Assembly (NCBI RefSeq): GCF_014836635.1
Contig: NZ_JACSQL010000001.1
Location: forward strand, 186,001-250,000
Direction of reading: 5' to 3'
Length of the DNA stretch: 64,000 nt
DNA from: Paenibacillus gallinarum
Lineage (GTDB): Bacteria; Bacillota; Bacilli; Paenibacillales; Paenibacillaceae
Within the stretch, counting starts at the first letter, position 1. Every line of letters begins with the position of its first letter. This document shows, one piece after another, positions 47,461 to 55,955 of this stretch. A program made the translations under genes and the position numbers. The notes beneath the pieces are model-generated. The model was not told the DNA's origin and searched no databases. It saw only the letters and a list, made by a program, of their open reading frames with translations.

Positions 47461-47624
47461 CTGATAACAACGTATCTACGTTGCGTCTATTAGGTCCTTG
47501 GTCTGCTCGATGGTTTTCGGAGAGGTGTATTCAGCAGACAATCTTGCACTGCCTGACCGCGTCGCGGCCGGTCACTGTCGCTTCCTTAAGGCAGTGAGGG
47601 TTCGTAAATACAAGAACATTAGAT
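47461..47624 (+). repeat. attC-like structured repeat, copy 6
   Basis: Starts CTGATAACAACGTATCTACG, ends CGTAAATACAAGAACATTAGA: the final GTTAT has changed to ATTAG. Stem 1: GTCTGCT with AGCAGAC. Stem 2: CACTGCCT with AGGCAGTG around an inner GACCG/CGGTC stem. Confidence 0.85.
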
Positions 47625-47771
47625 GGAAATGCTGAAGAATACCCTTCTTCTACTGGAAACTTACATTTTGAACATCCTTATGCTGGGACAGTACTTGAGG
47701 GAACTGCAAAGTCGTATGATAGGCATGTATTTTGGGAAGATTCTAGAGCGGAGACTGAAAAAAGATTTTAG
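47625..47771 (+). pseudogene. 3' fragment of an unknown gene fused to repeat copy 6
   Basis: The frame GNAEEYPSSTGNLHFEHPYA and on to AKSYDRHVFWEDSRAE ends at 47771 and looks protein-like, but no start codon or ribosome binding site precedes it; it begins inside the repeat end. Probably the surviving tail of a cassette gene. A 76-codon frame in another phase (47623-47853) is judged spurious. Confidence 0.5.
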
Positions 47772-47800
47772 GATTTTTGTAAAATATATTTATTCAACAA

Positions 47801-47838
47801 GAACAGACGCTAATATTATAGCGTCTGTTCTTTATTTT
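47801..47838. terminator. Bidirectional terminator ending the first array segment
   Basis: Perfect 12-base arms GAACAGACGCTA and TAGCGTCTGTTC around six bases, T tract on the right and A-rich on the left. It also serves the converging MATE gene. Confidence 0.88.
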
Positions 47839-47853
47839 TATTTCCTGGCCTAA

Positions 47854-49182
47854 TTATTTATATTTTAATATAAAATTAAATTTTATTTTTGCTATATATC
47901 CTAAAGATAGTCCGACATAACAAATTCCTAGTCCAATATATAATCCTGGAAGTTTAAAGTACTCAATCATAAGATAAATAATAACAAGTGAGATCCCACA
48001 AATAAATGAAGAATAGAGTAATACCCACTTTTCTAAGTTTATGGCTTGTAGCGTAGATCTGAGAATCATTTGTATTCCATTAATTGTACTTGTTGCAAGC
48101 GCAATTGGTAGTACTTGATGGACAAAAAGCACAATACTCACCTTGTCGGTAATCAGTCTGGCGATCGGTGATGAGAACATAATCATTATAAGAGCAAGAG
48201 GAAATAGTAGCGCTAGAAGAAAAACGCAAGATAACCCAGTATATTCCGTACCTTTCTGTGGTTCTTTACCATATGCCTGAGCTGAAAGCGTCATACATAC
48301 GCCTGAAAGAGCGTACATTGGGATCATGAAGAGCTCTGTTAAAGTTACGATAATCGTATACACAGCCAGCAAATGAACATCCATTCTTGAAACAAATGCC
48401 GTTAGTGCAATAGCAAACAAAGTATATTCAATTAAATCTTGAAGTGCTAGGGGTATGTACAGACGAAATAAGCGATAAAAGATATCTTTTTTTAAAATAA
48501 AAGAATAATTAAATATTTTATATTTTCGAAAGAAAAAGATACTAAGAATTAAGCTCATGGTATATCCAATTACTGAACCAATAGCAGCTCCTGTGGCTCC
48601 CAATTCGGGAAATCCAAATTTCCCGTAAACAAGTACGAAATCTACGCATACATTCACTATACTAGCAGCAGTTAAGCTATACATTAATATGTGAGATTTA
48701 TTGATGTTTTTAAAATAAGATGAGAAATTAAATAAAATCAAATTAATACCAATAGTTAAACCAGCTACATTAAGATATTCTCCAGCCACAGCAAGGGTTT
48801 CCGCATGTAAGCCATAAATACTCTTCATTATTTTTGTTCCATAACCTAAAATAAGAATTTCACATAAAACTCCGATGATTAAGGAAATACTCATTGTTAC
48901 ATTAAAAGATTTGCCGAATTTTTTAATATTGTTTTCCCCTAAATATTGACCTCCAACGATATTAAATGCACTACATAACATTCCTATCGTGCCGGTAATT
49001 AGAAATATAAAAGAAGAAGCTACTCCAACTGCTGCAAAATCTTCAACTTTTAATCTTCCTACAATAGCTTGGTCTGTAATTTGAAAAACAATTTGAAAAA
49101 ATTGAGTCACCATAAGCGGCACTGCCATATTCGTGATTACATTTAACTTGCTTCGATTATAGCCAAAACGATTTTTAATCAT
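47854..49182 (-). CDS. MATE-family efflux transporter
   Basis: 442 residues with twelve predicted spans in two similar halves. Motifs near the start (NMAVPLMVTQFFQIVFQITDQA, then LKVEDFAAVGVASSF) and the second-half LQDLIEYTLFAIALTAFVSR match MATE transporters of the DinF/NorM type, which export drugs or metabolites using sodium or proton gradients. Substrate unknown. It is on the minus strand, opposite to the array genes, and AT-rich like them. Confidence 0.85.
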   Translation of the reverse strand: MIKNRFGYNRSKLNVITNMAVPLMVTQFFQIVFQITDQAIVGRLKVEDFAAVGVASSFIFLITGTIGMLCSAFNIVGGQYLGENNIKKFGKSFNVTMSISLIIGVLCEILILGYGTKIMKSIYGLHAETLAVAGEYLNVAGLTIGINLILFNFSSYFKNINKSHILMYSLTAASIVNVCVDFVLVYGKFGFPELGATGAAIGSVIGYTMSLILSIFFFRKYKIFNYSFILKKDIFYRLFRLYIPLALQDLIEYTLFAIALTAFVSRMDVHLLAVYTIIVTLTELFMIPMYALSGVCMTLSAQAYGKEPQKGTEYTGLSCVFLLALLFPLALIMIMFSSPIARLITDKVSIVLFVHQVLPIALATSTINGIQMILRSTLQAINLEKWVLLYSSFICGISLVIIYLMIEYFKLPGLYIGLGICYVGLSLGYIAKIKFNFILKYK

Positions 49183-49436
49183 ATAATATCTTCACAATCC
49201 TACTAATTGTTATAATAATATATATATTCAAAATTTATCCTTCTGTTTTATGTGAATTTATATCTTTTTAAAAGAGATAAATATGAGTAATGTCACTTTT
49301 ATAGGTTTAATGAAAAAATCATGTAATCCGCCAAGGTTATGCTTCGACTAAATCTTGATTCTGTCGAAAGAAAACAAAGTAACTACGTAATATCCTAAAA
49401 AGCTATATACTCTCCATGAAAGTATGGTGACATTCA
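49183..49436. other. AT-rich gap before an unknown ORF
   Basis: About 250 bases; no ORF, repeat copy or clear terminator seen. It should hold the MATE gene promoter. Confidence 0.3.
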
Positions 49437-49721
49437 ATGAGTTGTGATTACAGTAAATCTTGGTTCCATGGTTCACCTCTTGCAAATGATGAAACAGGAA
49501 GTATCTTTCATAATGGAAAGTTAGACGGTCATATATATGTGATTGATGAAGTGATTTCTCCCAAGGATGTATATTTACATCTCACTACTACAATGAAACC
49601 TGGAGATGAGTGGCTTATAACAAGACCGATAAAAATAAGAAAGATTCAAGATACTATTCCGAATCCAGCAGAAATACTAACGGAGGAAGAAGAAGCAGAG
49701 CTGTTAAAACAAATAAAATAG
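49437..49721 (+). CDS. Unknown small protein, possibly internally shortened
   Basis: 94 residues. It begins KSWFHGSPLA, then jumps to FHNGKLDGHIYVIDEV and DVYLHLTTTMKPGDEWLITRPIKIRKI. The FHGSP start and the 'TTM...LITRP' end are reminiscent of longer proteins in which they are some 40 residues further apart, so I suspect a deletion. The ribosome binding site is poor. A role in ADP-ribosyl chemistry is a loose resemblance only. Confidence 0.4.
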   Translation: MSCDYSKSWFHGSPLANDETGSIFHNGKLDGHIYVIDEVISPKDVYLHLTTTMKPGDEWLITRPIKIRKIQDTIPNPAEILTEEEEAELLKQIK

Positions 49722-49765
49722 AATTAATCGGGCATCGATCCTGTATATTTAATGGAGGTGTGTTG

Positions 49766-50194
49766 ATGGAGGTAATGTATAAAAATTATCTGATCTCAGA
49801 TGATAGGGAAAAGATTAATAGAGATGTAGTTTTAGATTTCTTAGCTGACAGTTATTGGGCAAACAGGAGACCACCAGAGCGTATTATAAAATCTATTGAA
49901 AACTCTCATTGTTTTGGTGTTTACCATAATGAGAATCAAATAGGCTTTGCAAGAGTGGTTACAGATAAAGCCACCGTATATTACTTGTGTGATGTATTTG
50001 TTTTGAAAGAATATCAAGGGCAAGGAATTGGAAAAAAGTTAATAGAAATTATAACGAATTTAGAAGAATACGAATGGATGACCGGTATTTTAGGAACATT
50101 GGATGCTCATGGTTTGTATGAACAATATGGGTTTGAAAGAGATCCTGACAGATTCTTGAGAAGAACACCTCAGGGGAGAAGAGAAATACGGTAG
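49766..50194 (+). CDS. GNAT acetyltransferase
   Basis: 142 residues. GFARVVTDKATVYYLCDVFV followed by LKEYQGQGIGKKLIE (acetyl-CoA loop) and the C-terminal GLYEQYGFERDPDRFLRR fit the small aminoglycoside/YjcF-like GNAT group. TGGAGGTG precedes the ATG at 49766; the frame is open upstream but overlaps the previous ORF. Substrate unknown. Confidence 0.82.
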   Translation: MEVMYKNYLISDDREKINRDVVLDFLADSYWANRRPPERIIKSIENSHCFGVYHNENQIGFARVVTDKATVYYLCDVFVLKEYQGQGIGKKLIEIITNLEEYEWMTGILGTLDAHGLYEQYGFERDPDRFLRRTPQGRREIR

Positions 50195-50292
50195 CAATAA
50201 AAAAGTTATATAATTCCTATAACAATGAATTACAACTAGTATATGTTCTCGTCTTGATTAGTCCTTAAGATGGGGAAGGAGAAAATAGAAAA

Positions 50293-50334
50293 AGGCAGTG
50301 ATGAAACAATTCTTCGACTGTTTCACCACTGCGA
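50293..50334 (-). terminator. Terminator of the padR unit
   Basis: GCAGTG and CACTGC outer arms with TGAAACA/TGTTTCA inside; on the minus strand followed by CTTTTTCTATTTT. Confidence 0.8.
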
Positions 50335-50352
50335 GTAGAAGCGGCACCTTTA

Positions 50353-50892
50353 TTATTCAATAGGTCCTTCTATATCTGCTTTCAATTGTTCAAACCACTC
50401 TAAATTAACTAAGTGATGGGAACGTGAATTTTCGTTCATGCGGCGGAAGTAATTGATTGTGCCGGGAGGCTCTGGTGTGCTTAATAGATATTCATCAAGA
50501 AGGGCGATTCGAGCTTTAGTCTGGTCAATTTGCGATTGGACAAGTTCGAGCAATTTGTCTCTGTCGTATTCATCTGCAAACAGTAGTGCCCCATAAAATT
50601 GCAGGTTCACATATTCTGATTTGGTGCCGTATTTGACCATTAATTTTTCGAATTCAGCCATTCCTGATTTGGTGATTTTAAAGTTCCGGGTTTCATGACC
50701 ACTGGTTGAAGGTTTCTGCTGAATCTGTTCGATCCAACCTTTTTCTTCAAGCTGTTGCAGGTTGTAATAAAACGAGCCTTTTGTGAAGTTTACAATGTAC
50801 TTGTAATGGCGTTTTTCCATTAAGGCCAGCAGTTCGTACCCGTGTGCACCAGGGTTTTGGATGAGCAAGCCAAGAATGAGTAAGGGGATCAT
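50353..50892 (-). CDS. PadR-family transcriptional regulator
   Basis: 179 residues. N-terminal winged helix: LLILGLLIQNPGAHGYELL, then GSFYYNLQQLEEKGWIE (recognition helix and wing) and ETRNFKITKSG. The C-terminal half is the helical Vir_act_alpha-like dimer part ending in HLVNLEWFEQLKADIEG. It overlaps the esterase fragment by four bases (ATGA), so in the ancestral operon it followed an esterase gene that is now broken. Its target is unknown. Confidence 0.87.
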   Translation of the reverse strand: MIPLLILGLLIQNPGAHGYELLALMEKRHYKYIVNFTKGSFYYNLQQLEEKGWIEQIQQKPSTSGHETRNFKITKSGMAEFEKLMVKYGTKSEYVNLQFYGALLFADEYDRDKLLELVQSQIDQTKARIALLDEYLLSTPEPPGTINYFRRMNENSRSHHLVNLEWFEQLKADIEGPIE

Positions 50893-51330
50893 GGCTGCAT
50901 CACTTTCGCCATTTGCGCTTCGAATTCTGCGTACGTAATTTTACCCGAAGCTAAATCCATGCTATGAAGGTAGATCTGTTCTGTTTTTGAATAGTCGCGC
51001 TTCACATTCAGCGATTGTTCTTCTCCCGGAAAGGGTTTCAGGATATGACACTTTTTCGAAAAAGCCTCGTAATAACGATATCCGAATTTCCGCTGCGAAA
51101 CGGCGTTTAAATGAATGCCGTCAGGATTTGCGGTCAAATCTGCCGCTGTTACAAAAAAGCAATTTTGCTGTTCGCTGGCGAAGCGCTGCAATTGTTCATT
51201 GACCTGTTGATATTCTGTCGCGTGCTGCCCAAAACCGCTCTTCCCAAGGAAATCACCAAGTCCACCAATGATCAGCGGTACTTCATCAAGATTTAATTCG
51301 TTTCTTAGGGTGTCGATGATATGGGCAATA
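50889..51330 (-). pseudogene. C-terminal fragment of a sialate O-acetylesterase-like SGNH protein
   Basis: The readable frame begins abruptly at the IS3 junction near 51330 (IAHIIDTLRNELNLDEVPLI, then GGLGDFLGKSGFG) and continues to DGIHLNAVSQRKFGYRYYEAF, the block with the catalytic Asp-x-x-His of the SASA/SGNH fold. The N-terminal half, including the catalytic serine, is missing. The intact gene must have stopped being functional when the IS3 element, or a rearrangement at it, removed the 5' part. Confidence 0.7.
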
Positions 51331-51628
51331 ATGCACTCAGATCAAGGTTGGCATTATCAAATGAAACCCTATCGCAAAGTTCTTCAAAAGAGAGGAATTA
51401 CACAAAGTATGTCACGTAAAGGTAACTGCTATAATAACTCTGTAATGGAGAAGGAAAATTTCTTTGGGATTATGAAGTCGGAATTCTTTTAATTAAAGGA
51501 AGAATAATATATAAACTATTACAACACAAAACGATTGAAGGCAAAATTAAAAACGAGTCCGGTGCTGTACCGAACTCGTTTTACCCAAGCTGCCTAATGA
51601 AATAGCCGTGTCTAACTTTTAGGGGTCA
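51331..51628 (+). mobile_element. Remnant of an IS3-family (IS150-like) element
   Basis: The orfB C-terminal reads HSDQGWHYQ, RGITQSMSRKGNCYNNSVME, FFGIMKSEFF, with D and E of the DDE triad. After a short deletion it resumes in another frame as YINYYNTKRLKAKLKTSP, VLYRTRFTQAA and stops at 51597. About 12 bases further, GTCTAACTTTTAGGGGTCA looks like the right inverted terminal repeat. The left part of the element is absent. Confidence 0.75.
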
Positions 51629-51742
51629 CTTCAGGCTCATAAGGAGTCAGGGGGTTACTTTTGGTTATTGTTCAATTATCTGTTATGAGGTCTATATGCC
51701 TCACTTAGCATGATTAACATTCTGAGATCTCTTTATGTAAAA

Positions 51743-53221
51743 CTACATTATAACTAGATCTTTAAGAGCTTGGTCTGTCTCTTCGATTCGATGAACTATT
51801 TTTTCATTCTGATCTGTCAAAGTATCTACAGTCGCTAACATCTCTTCTAATGTTGCCGAGGATTCTTCAATTATTGCTACAAAATCATTTACAGCACTCT
51901 CTACTTCTCCAGTCACTTCTTTTACAGAGCTTGCATAACTTGAGAAATTTTCAGTGTTCTTAGCTAATTCCAATACATTCAGATCAATGGTGTCAAACGA
52001 TCCCTTCGTCTGTTTAACTAGCTCTAAACTATTCTTCATGTAATCTGTATTCTCTTCCAGACGGATATTGGATAAGTCTGCTTGGCGAGTGACTTCGGCA
52101 ATATTCTCAGTAATGCGCTTTGCTGAGCTATTCGTTAATTCAGCTAGTTTGCGAATCTCATGTGCAACCACCTCGAAGCCTCTTCCGAATTCACCTGCAC
52201 GCGCAGCTTCAATGCTCGCGTTCAGTGATAACAAACTTGTCTGGTTAGCGATTTCTTCTATCGTATTCGTTAGCTCTTTAATATCATAAATGTTAGTAAT
52301 GAGCGACCCCATCTCCGCCTTCATCTCATTCATATTCTGATGGAAACGATCAATCGTAGTGGTCAGCTGGAGGATCACTTCCCCTCCGTCGTTAGAGGCT
52401 GTTTTGGCTGATACAATCTGAGTCACAAGACTGGTGATTGAATCAATCATTTGATTTACTTTCTGATTAGAAGTGATGATATGCCCCGATATCTCCCCAA
52501 TCGTTTCATTCTGTGTAGCCGATCCAGAGGCCAACTCTTGAAATGCAGTATTCATTTCTTTAAAAATATTATGATTTTCCTGACTATTCACTCTTATTCC
52601 ACTAATATTACCGTAGATAGATTGAGTGGTATCGGCAATCTTCTTCTCTCTTTCCAACTGTTTCTCAAGCATCTCAGAAGACTGCGCATTTAAGCTGCGT
52701 ACATGAACATTAAGTTTTCTAGTCAAATACGATTGAATAATAAGAATAATAGCAGACAAAATAAAGTAGAACAGAATGTAGTAAATTGTCCTTTGATTCG
52801 CTGTGATTTCTTTCATAGTTGCCATGCTGTAGACTATAAGGATGACTGCTTCTGTGAATCCAAGCGCAACAATCTTGGGGAAGTTGGCATAAAGTATTCC
52901 GATACTCATGACAAAAAATGCAGACACAACCGTAGGAATACTGCCACTACCTCGCATAATTTGAATGAGTAAAATAATGAACATTCCCACCACTGCAAGA
53001 ATTGGAATCAAATTATTCATTTTTTTGATGTAAGCTACCCATAACCCTCCTGTCAGTAAAAGACTAGGAATTACAGTGATCCATAGGACAAAGCCAGAAT
53101 AATTAGCTATGGTGACCATTGCAATCATCAATATAAAAATCACAGTAGCCGCAATACAAATTAATAAGTTCCTTCTACGTAAATCTTGATACATGAATTG
53201 ATCCTGTACTGACTCTGCCAT
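51743..53221 (-). CDS. Methyl-accepting chemotaxis protein with membrane-embedded N-terminus
   Basis: About 492 residues. Residues 20-180 hold five to six membrane spans with short loops and no large periplasmic sensor, so it probably senses from within or via the membrane. The C-terminal half is the signalling coiled coil, with the conserved tip [23 protein letters not shown] (given in part: [19 protein letters not shown]) and [21 protein letters not shown] precedes the ATG at 53221; the frame is open further. Ligand unknown. Confidence 0.85.
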   Translation of the reverse strand: MAESVQDQFMYQDLRRRNLLICIAATVIFILMIAMVTIANYSGFVLWITVIPSLLLTGGLWVAYIKKMNNLIPILAVVGMFIILLIQIMRGSGSIPTVVSAFFVMSIGILYANFPKIVALGFTEAVILIVYSMATMKEITANQRTIYYILFYFILSAIILIIQSYLTRKLNVHVRSLNAQSSEMLEKQLEREKKIADTTQSIYGNISGIRVNSQENHNIFKEMNTAFQELASGSATQNETIGEISGHIITSNQKVNQMIDSITSLVTQIVSAKTASNDGGEVILQLTTTIDRFHQNMNEMKAEMGSLITNIYDIKELTNTIEEIANQTSLLSLNASIEAARAGEFGRGFEVVAHEIRKLAELTNSSAKRITENIAEVTRQADLSNIRLEENTDYMKNSLELVKQTKGSFDTIDLNVLELAKNTENFSSYASSVKEVTGEVESAVNDFVAIIEESSATLEEMLATVDTLTDQNEKIVHRIEETDQALKDLVIM

Positions 53222-53437
53222 GCTGTTGACAACCCCTTCTAACATTCTAATAGTAAGCTCTACTATAAATATCGTCATTTATCATTAAAAATGAACAAGG
53301 ATTCAGTAAGGTTACCTGTAAAATAAGATTTTGTTTCATTACTTGTGTAGATTGTGCAACTCTTCATTGGTATTCCCTCTCATACATCCAGCCTCAGTCT
53401 GATCATATCTCTACAAGGTATTCCAAAGTTGAGGTCA

Positions 53438-53692
53438 ATGATTTACTCAGGCGGAACTATAGACAATCTAACAGGGAATGACATCAAAGAAACATATGAA
53501 TTTCTAAGAAAGGCATTAGGCTTGGTAAGTACTAATGATATATATAGGGGACCAAGTAAATATCAAGATGGCATATTAGTTTATTACAATGAGGTTCATG
53601 GACACTTAAATAACTTTTCAGGTCAGGAGATGATTTTGAAGAATGGAAAGGAAATATATGAACTCAAATATAGTGGAGGGTTAATCAAATAG
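53438..53692 (+). CDS. DUF5680-like small protein, probably N-terminally short
   Basis: 84 residues from ATG 53438 (GAGG just before it); the frame is open to 53354 but that part lacks family character. MIYSGGTIDN, YQDGILVYYNEVHGHLNNFSG and QEMILKNGKEIYELKYSGG fit the DUF5680 pattern (strand, short helix, 'F.G.E' and 'Y.G'). Function unknown. A repeat copy begins 34 bases after its stop, so it has cassette position. Confidence 0.55.
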   Translation: MIYSGGTIDNLTGNDIKETYEFLRKALGLVSTNDIYRGPSKYQDGILVYYNEVHGHLNNFSGQEMILKNGKEIYELKYSGGLIK

Positions 53693-53726
53693 GATTTTAA
53701 AGGTTATTAGAAGAAGAGGGTCGCTT

Positions 53727-53880
53727 CATATAACGCTGTATTAACGCATTGAGTTGCACCCTCGGTCGCCAGAGGATTTCGGGGAAGTTGGATCAGGTGA
53801 CAACCCTGCACTGGCTAAGTCCGTCGGACCTGCGCTGTCGCTCTTAAGCCAGTGAGGGTCATGAATATACAACGTTATGT
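53727..53880 (+). repeat. attC-like structured repeat, copy 7
   Basis: Starts ATATAACGCTGTATTAACG, ends CATGAATATACAACGTTATG. Stem 1: GTCGCC with GGTGAC. Stem 2: CACTGGCT with AGCCAGTG. It resembles copies 4 and 6 in the interior but has its own arm variant. Confidence 0.85.
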
Positions 53881-53892
53881 GAAATTCCTGCT

Positions 53893-54169
53893 ATGAAAAT
53901 TAGAATCAAAGTAGAAGGTGAGATCTTGAGTTACTACAATGCCATTAATTTCTTAAAAGAACATCAACCCCTACCTGATGATGAACTGTTGAATGAAGAG
54001 ACTGTTAGTAAATATCAAGAAGTACGACGTTACTTTTTAAACAACCCATATCCCCAGAATGTATTCCACTTTTTCTCAATTCATTCGGTATTGGCAGTGG
54101 TTTGGAGTATACCAACTTGTTGAAAATGTTCTATTGAAATTTAGTGAGGAACAAGTGTTGCGACATTAA
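53893..54169 (+). pseudogene. Frameshifted small cassette gene
   Basis: Starts MKIRIKVEGEILSYYNAINF and EHQPLPDDELLNEETVSKYQ, then near 54058 the coding sense shifts by one base to YSTFSQFIRYWQWFGVYQLV and ENVLLKFSEEQVLRH, ending at 54169. The two parts together would give about 92 residues. Unknown family. It starts 13 bases after repeat copy 7. Confidence 0.6.
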
Positions 54170-54293
54170 ATAGATGTTTTGGAAAGCTGTAATATAGGAG
54201 TTATATATTGATCAGTACAAGTAGCTTTTTATTATCCAAATGTTGATCTGGTGCTCCCTTTCTCAGTCCTTTTAAATAATCAGAACTTGAATC

Positions 54294-54366
54294 GCATAAC
54301 AATATATTTACGCTGAGGAGCTTACGTCCCTTGTCGTCCGATGTTGAATCATGGAACATAACGTAG
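54294..54366 (+). repeat. attC-like repeat, copy 8 (decayed)
   Basis: Left terminus GCATAACAATATATTTACG is clear; the interior is short and the right side (ATCATGGAACATAACG) is degenerate. Confidence 0.6.
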
Positions 54367-54407
54367 AACACATATAAAATCAAAGATGAAATTCATAATA
54401 AGAACAC

Positions 54408-54436
54408 TTGTACGCAGATGTAAATAAAGGTAAAAT
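54408..54436 (+). promoter_or_regulatory. Promoter of the holin-like toxin
   Basis: TTGTAC, exactly 17 bases, TAAAAT. Transcription would start near 54443 and end at the terminator at 54587-54626. Confidence 0.6.
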
Positions 54437-54465
54437 ATAACTACAATTGAATCTTGGGTGGGCAT

Positions 54466-54492
54466 GGTTTCCCTTCGAAAGGAGGTGAAGCC
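54466..54492 (+). promoter_or_regulatory. Leader hairpin covering the toxin ribosome binding site
   Basis: GGTTTC pairs with GAAGCC (one G-U) and CCTT with AAGG inside, so that the strong AAAGGAGGTGA is held in a stem directly before the ATG. Type I toxins often limit translation this way. Confidence 0.55.
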
Positions 54493-54588
54493 ATGGAAGT
54501 AAAGGATGCATTAACGTTAATGTTCCTATTTGGATCATTTATTCTTGCACTTTTAACTTACATTAATAATAACAACAAGAGAAAGTAA
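54493..54588 (+). CDS. Holin-like small membrane toxin of a type I toxin-antitoxin unit
   Basis: 31 residues: MEVKDALTLMFLFGSFIL, then ALLTYINNNNKRK. One membrane span followed by a polar, basic tail, as in the TxpA/BsrG/holin-like toxin families. AAAGGAGGTGA lies five bases before the ATG but inside a leader hairpin. The terminator follows immediately and is shared with a converging antisense RNA. It sits between decayed repeat copies 8 and 9, as a cassette would. Toxicity is inferred from layout and family resemblance. Confidence 0.8.
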   Translation: MEVKDALTLMFLFGSFILALLTYINNNNKRK

Positions 54589-54626
54589 AAACCCACCCAA
54601 AGGTTAGCTGCCGTGGTGGGTTTTGT
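54587..54626. terminator. Shared bidirectional terminator of toxin mRNA and antisense RNA
   Basis: AAAACCCACC and GGTGGGTTTT arms with T residues after the stem on the forward strand and GGGTTTTTACTTT on the reverse strand. Confidence 0.85.
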
Positions 54627-54701
54627 TCCTATGACTTAGAAGGGAATAGACCATCCAAGCCAATTGTATTGACCAAGTGTTAGCGCACTTGGTCTTTTAT
54701 T
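54587..54701 (-). ncRNA. Candidate antisense antitoxin RNA
   Basis: On the minus strand a good promoter (next entry) is followed by a perfect hairpin, GACCAAGTG with CACTTGGTC (54671-54694), then the region antisense to the toxin mRNA 3' end, and the shared terminator. Length about 115 nt. This is the architecture of txpA/RatA-like and par-like type I modules. Confidence 0.65.
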
Positions 54702-54707
54702 AAATAT

Positions 54708-54736
54708 ATTCTACCATAATTGAAAAGATGTATCAA
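54708..54736 (-). promoter_or_regulatory. Promoter of the antisense RNA
   Basis: On the minus strand TTGATA, exactly 17 bases, TAGAAT. Expected start near 54701. Confidence 0.65.
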
Positions 54737-54792
54737 AGAACTAATTGAGTAGAAATAGACGATAAACTAATTATTCGAAGATGGTATCCCCA

Positions 54793-54851
54793 TCAGATAA
54801 CATTGTATCTACAACGCGGGCCGGTTTAGTCGTTTGAAAGTGAATAACGTA
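54793..54851 (+). repeat. attC-like repeat, copy 9 (decayed)
   Basis: CAGATAACATTGTATCTAC is a good left terminus of the copy 4 type; only GTGAATAACGTATTC remains of the right side. Confidence 0.55.
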
Positions 54852-54911
54852 TTCTTTAGGAAAACGAGAAAAGGGAACAATCATAGCTTGATTCTGTGCA
54901 GTTCCCTTTAT

Positions 54912-55504
54912 TTATTGTTGTTCATGTAAACCATATTTCTCTAATACCGAGTTACGGAATGTGTTGTATTCTGACAGTTCTGATTTAGTTAAAGTTTGCA
55001 AAGGGGCTTTTGGTTCCTCATCAGTCAACATGATTTTACCTAAGTTATCATTGACTAAAGAGTAATCACCGAAGCTATTCTTCATCAAAAAAATCACACT
55101 TGGCTCATCTTTCTGGAGCTCTATATAATTTCCCACTGTAAACTTTTCTCCTTCATGAAGACTAACAGGTTCAATTATAGTCAACTCTTTCTGGTCTTCT
55201 GGAAAGTCAGCTGGCTTTTTTAATATTTTATTGATTTTGATAGTTGTTCTAGTGGAGAAATCCTGCAGGTAACTATCTGCATAAACCTTTACTTTATGCT
55301 CTCTATCCAAAAAGTCTTCAGTAGCATAACCTACTACGATTAGCTCGACATACTCGTCTAACTTATCAATATCTTGTAATTTGAGAGAATTAGCAGATAA
55401 GTGTGTGATCTGTTTGTAAGGCTCAGCACTAGTTTCTTAGCCGTCGCGGCAATAAGCATTACTGCTAATAGAGCTATCCCCATATATTTGTATTTTTTCT
55501 TCAA
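54912..55504 (-). pseudogene. Secreted protein gene with a frameshift after the signal sequence
   Basis: TTG at 55504 with AAAGGGTGGGG upstream starts MKKKYKYMGIALLAVMLIAA, an export signal. A one-base slip near 55440 then leads into ETSAEPYKQITHLSANSLKL, DEYVELIVVGYATEDF and a 130-residue beta-rich tail ending NTFRNSVLEKYGLHEQQ. If the slip is real the gene is dead; if it is a sequence error it would be a 197-residue exported protein. It is related in layout to the remnant at 14070-14367 and the lipoprotein at 61388-62023. Confidence 0.6.
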
Positions 55505-55955
55505 AATAACCCCACCCTTTAGTTAGGAGATAATCCTATCGCTCAGTAAAAAGTAATTAATTCTAAAATATACTATATTTAGTAGATGTACAAATGTTTC
55601 TCCTATTTAAACTGCAGTTAATCTTATTATATTTGTTAGAATTAATAGTCAATACAATCCATCATAGAAATAAAATAAGAATGGAAAACAGTGTTGGAAT
55701 TTGTATAATACATCGGCTAACACTGTATTTATGTTGTCGAAACTCCTTTTTTAGTACATAGATAAGCTTTCGAAGTCGGATAGAGTGTTAAATAACAAAA
55801 ACATCTTACTTTTTATTAAGTTTTTATTAAGAACTATTTAATGTTTATCTACTAAACTAATTTATGTTACTTACGGCAGACTTTTATTCTCGCCAAAAAG
55901 TATACATAATAGGTGGTTGGTTCTTACTGGCTGCGGAGAAAAAGGAGATTATGCT
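55505..55955. other. AT-rich gap with one orphan repeat terminus
   Basis: About 450 bases without ORF. It contains a single left repeat terminus at 55712-55735 and probably the promoter of the SLH protein gene; nothing else was recognised. Confidence 0.35.
55712..55735 (+). repeat. attC-like repeat, copy 10 (left terminus only)
   Basis: CGGCTAACACTGTATTTATG resembles the left terminus of copy 7; no right partner found. Confidence 0.4.

Noticed and set aside
40898..47624. CRISPR array, because of regularly placed palindromic repeats.
   Set aside because: Repeats are 95-170 bp, spaced by whole genes, and vary in sequence with compensating changes; no cas genes are present.
47623..47853. A 76-codon forward frame after repeat copy 6.
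   Set aside because: It overlaps a more protein-like frame in another phase and continues through the terminator hairpin.
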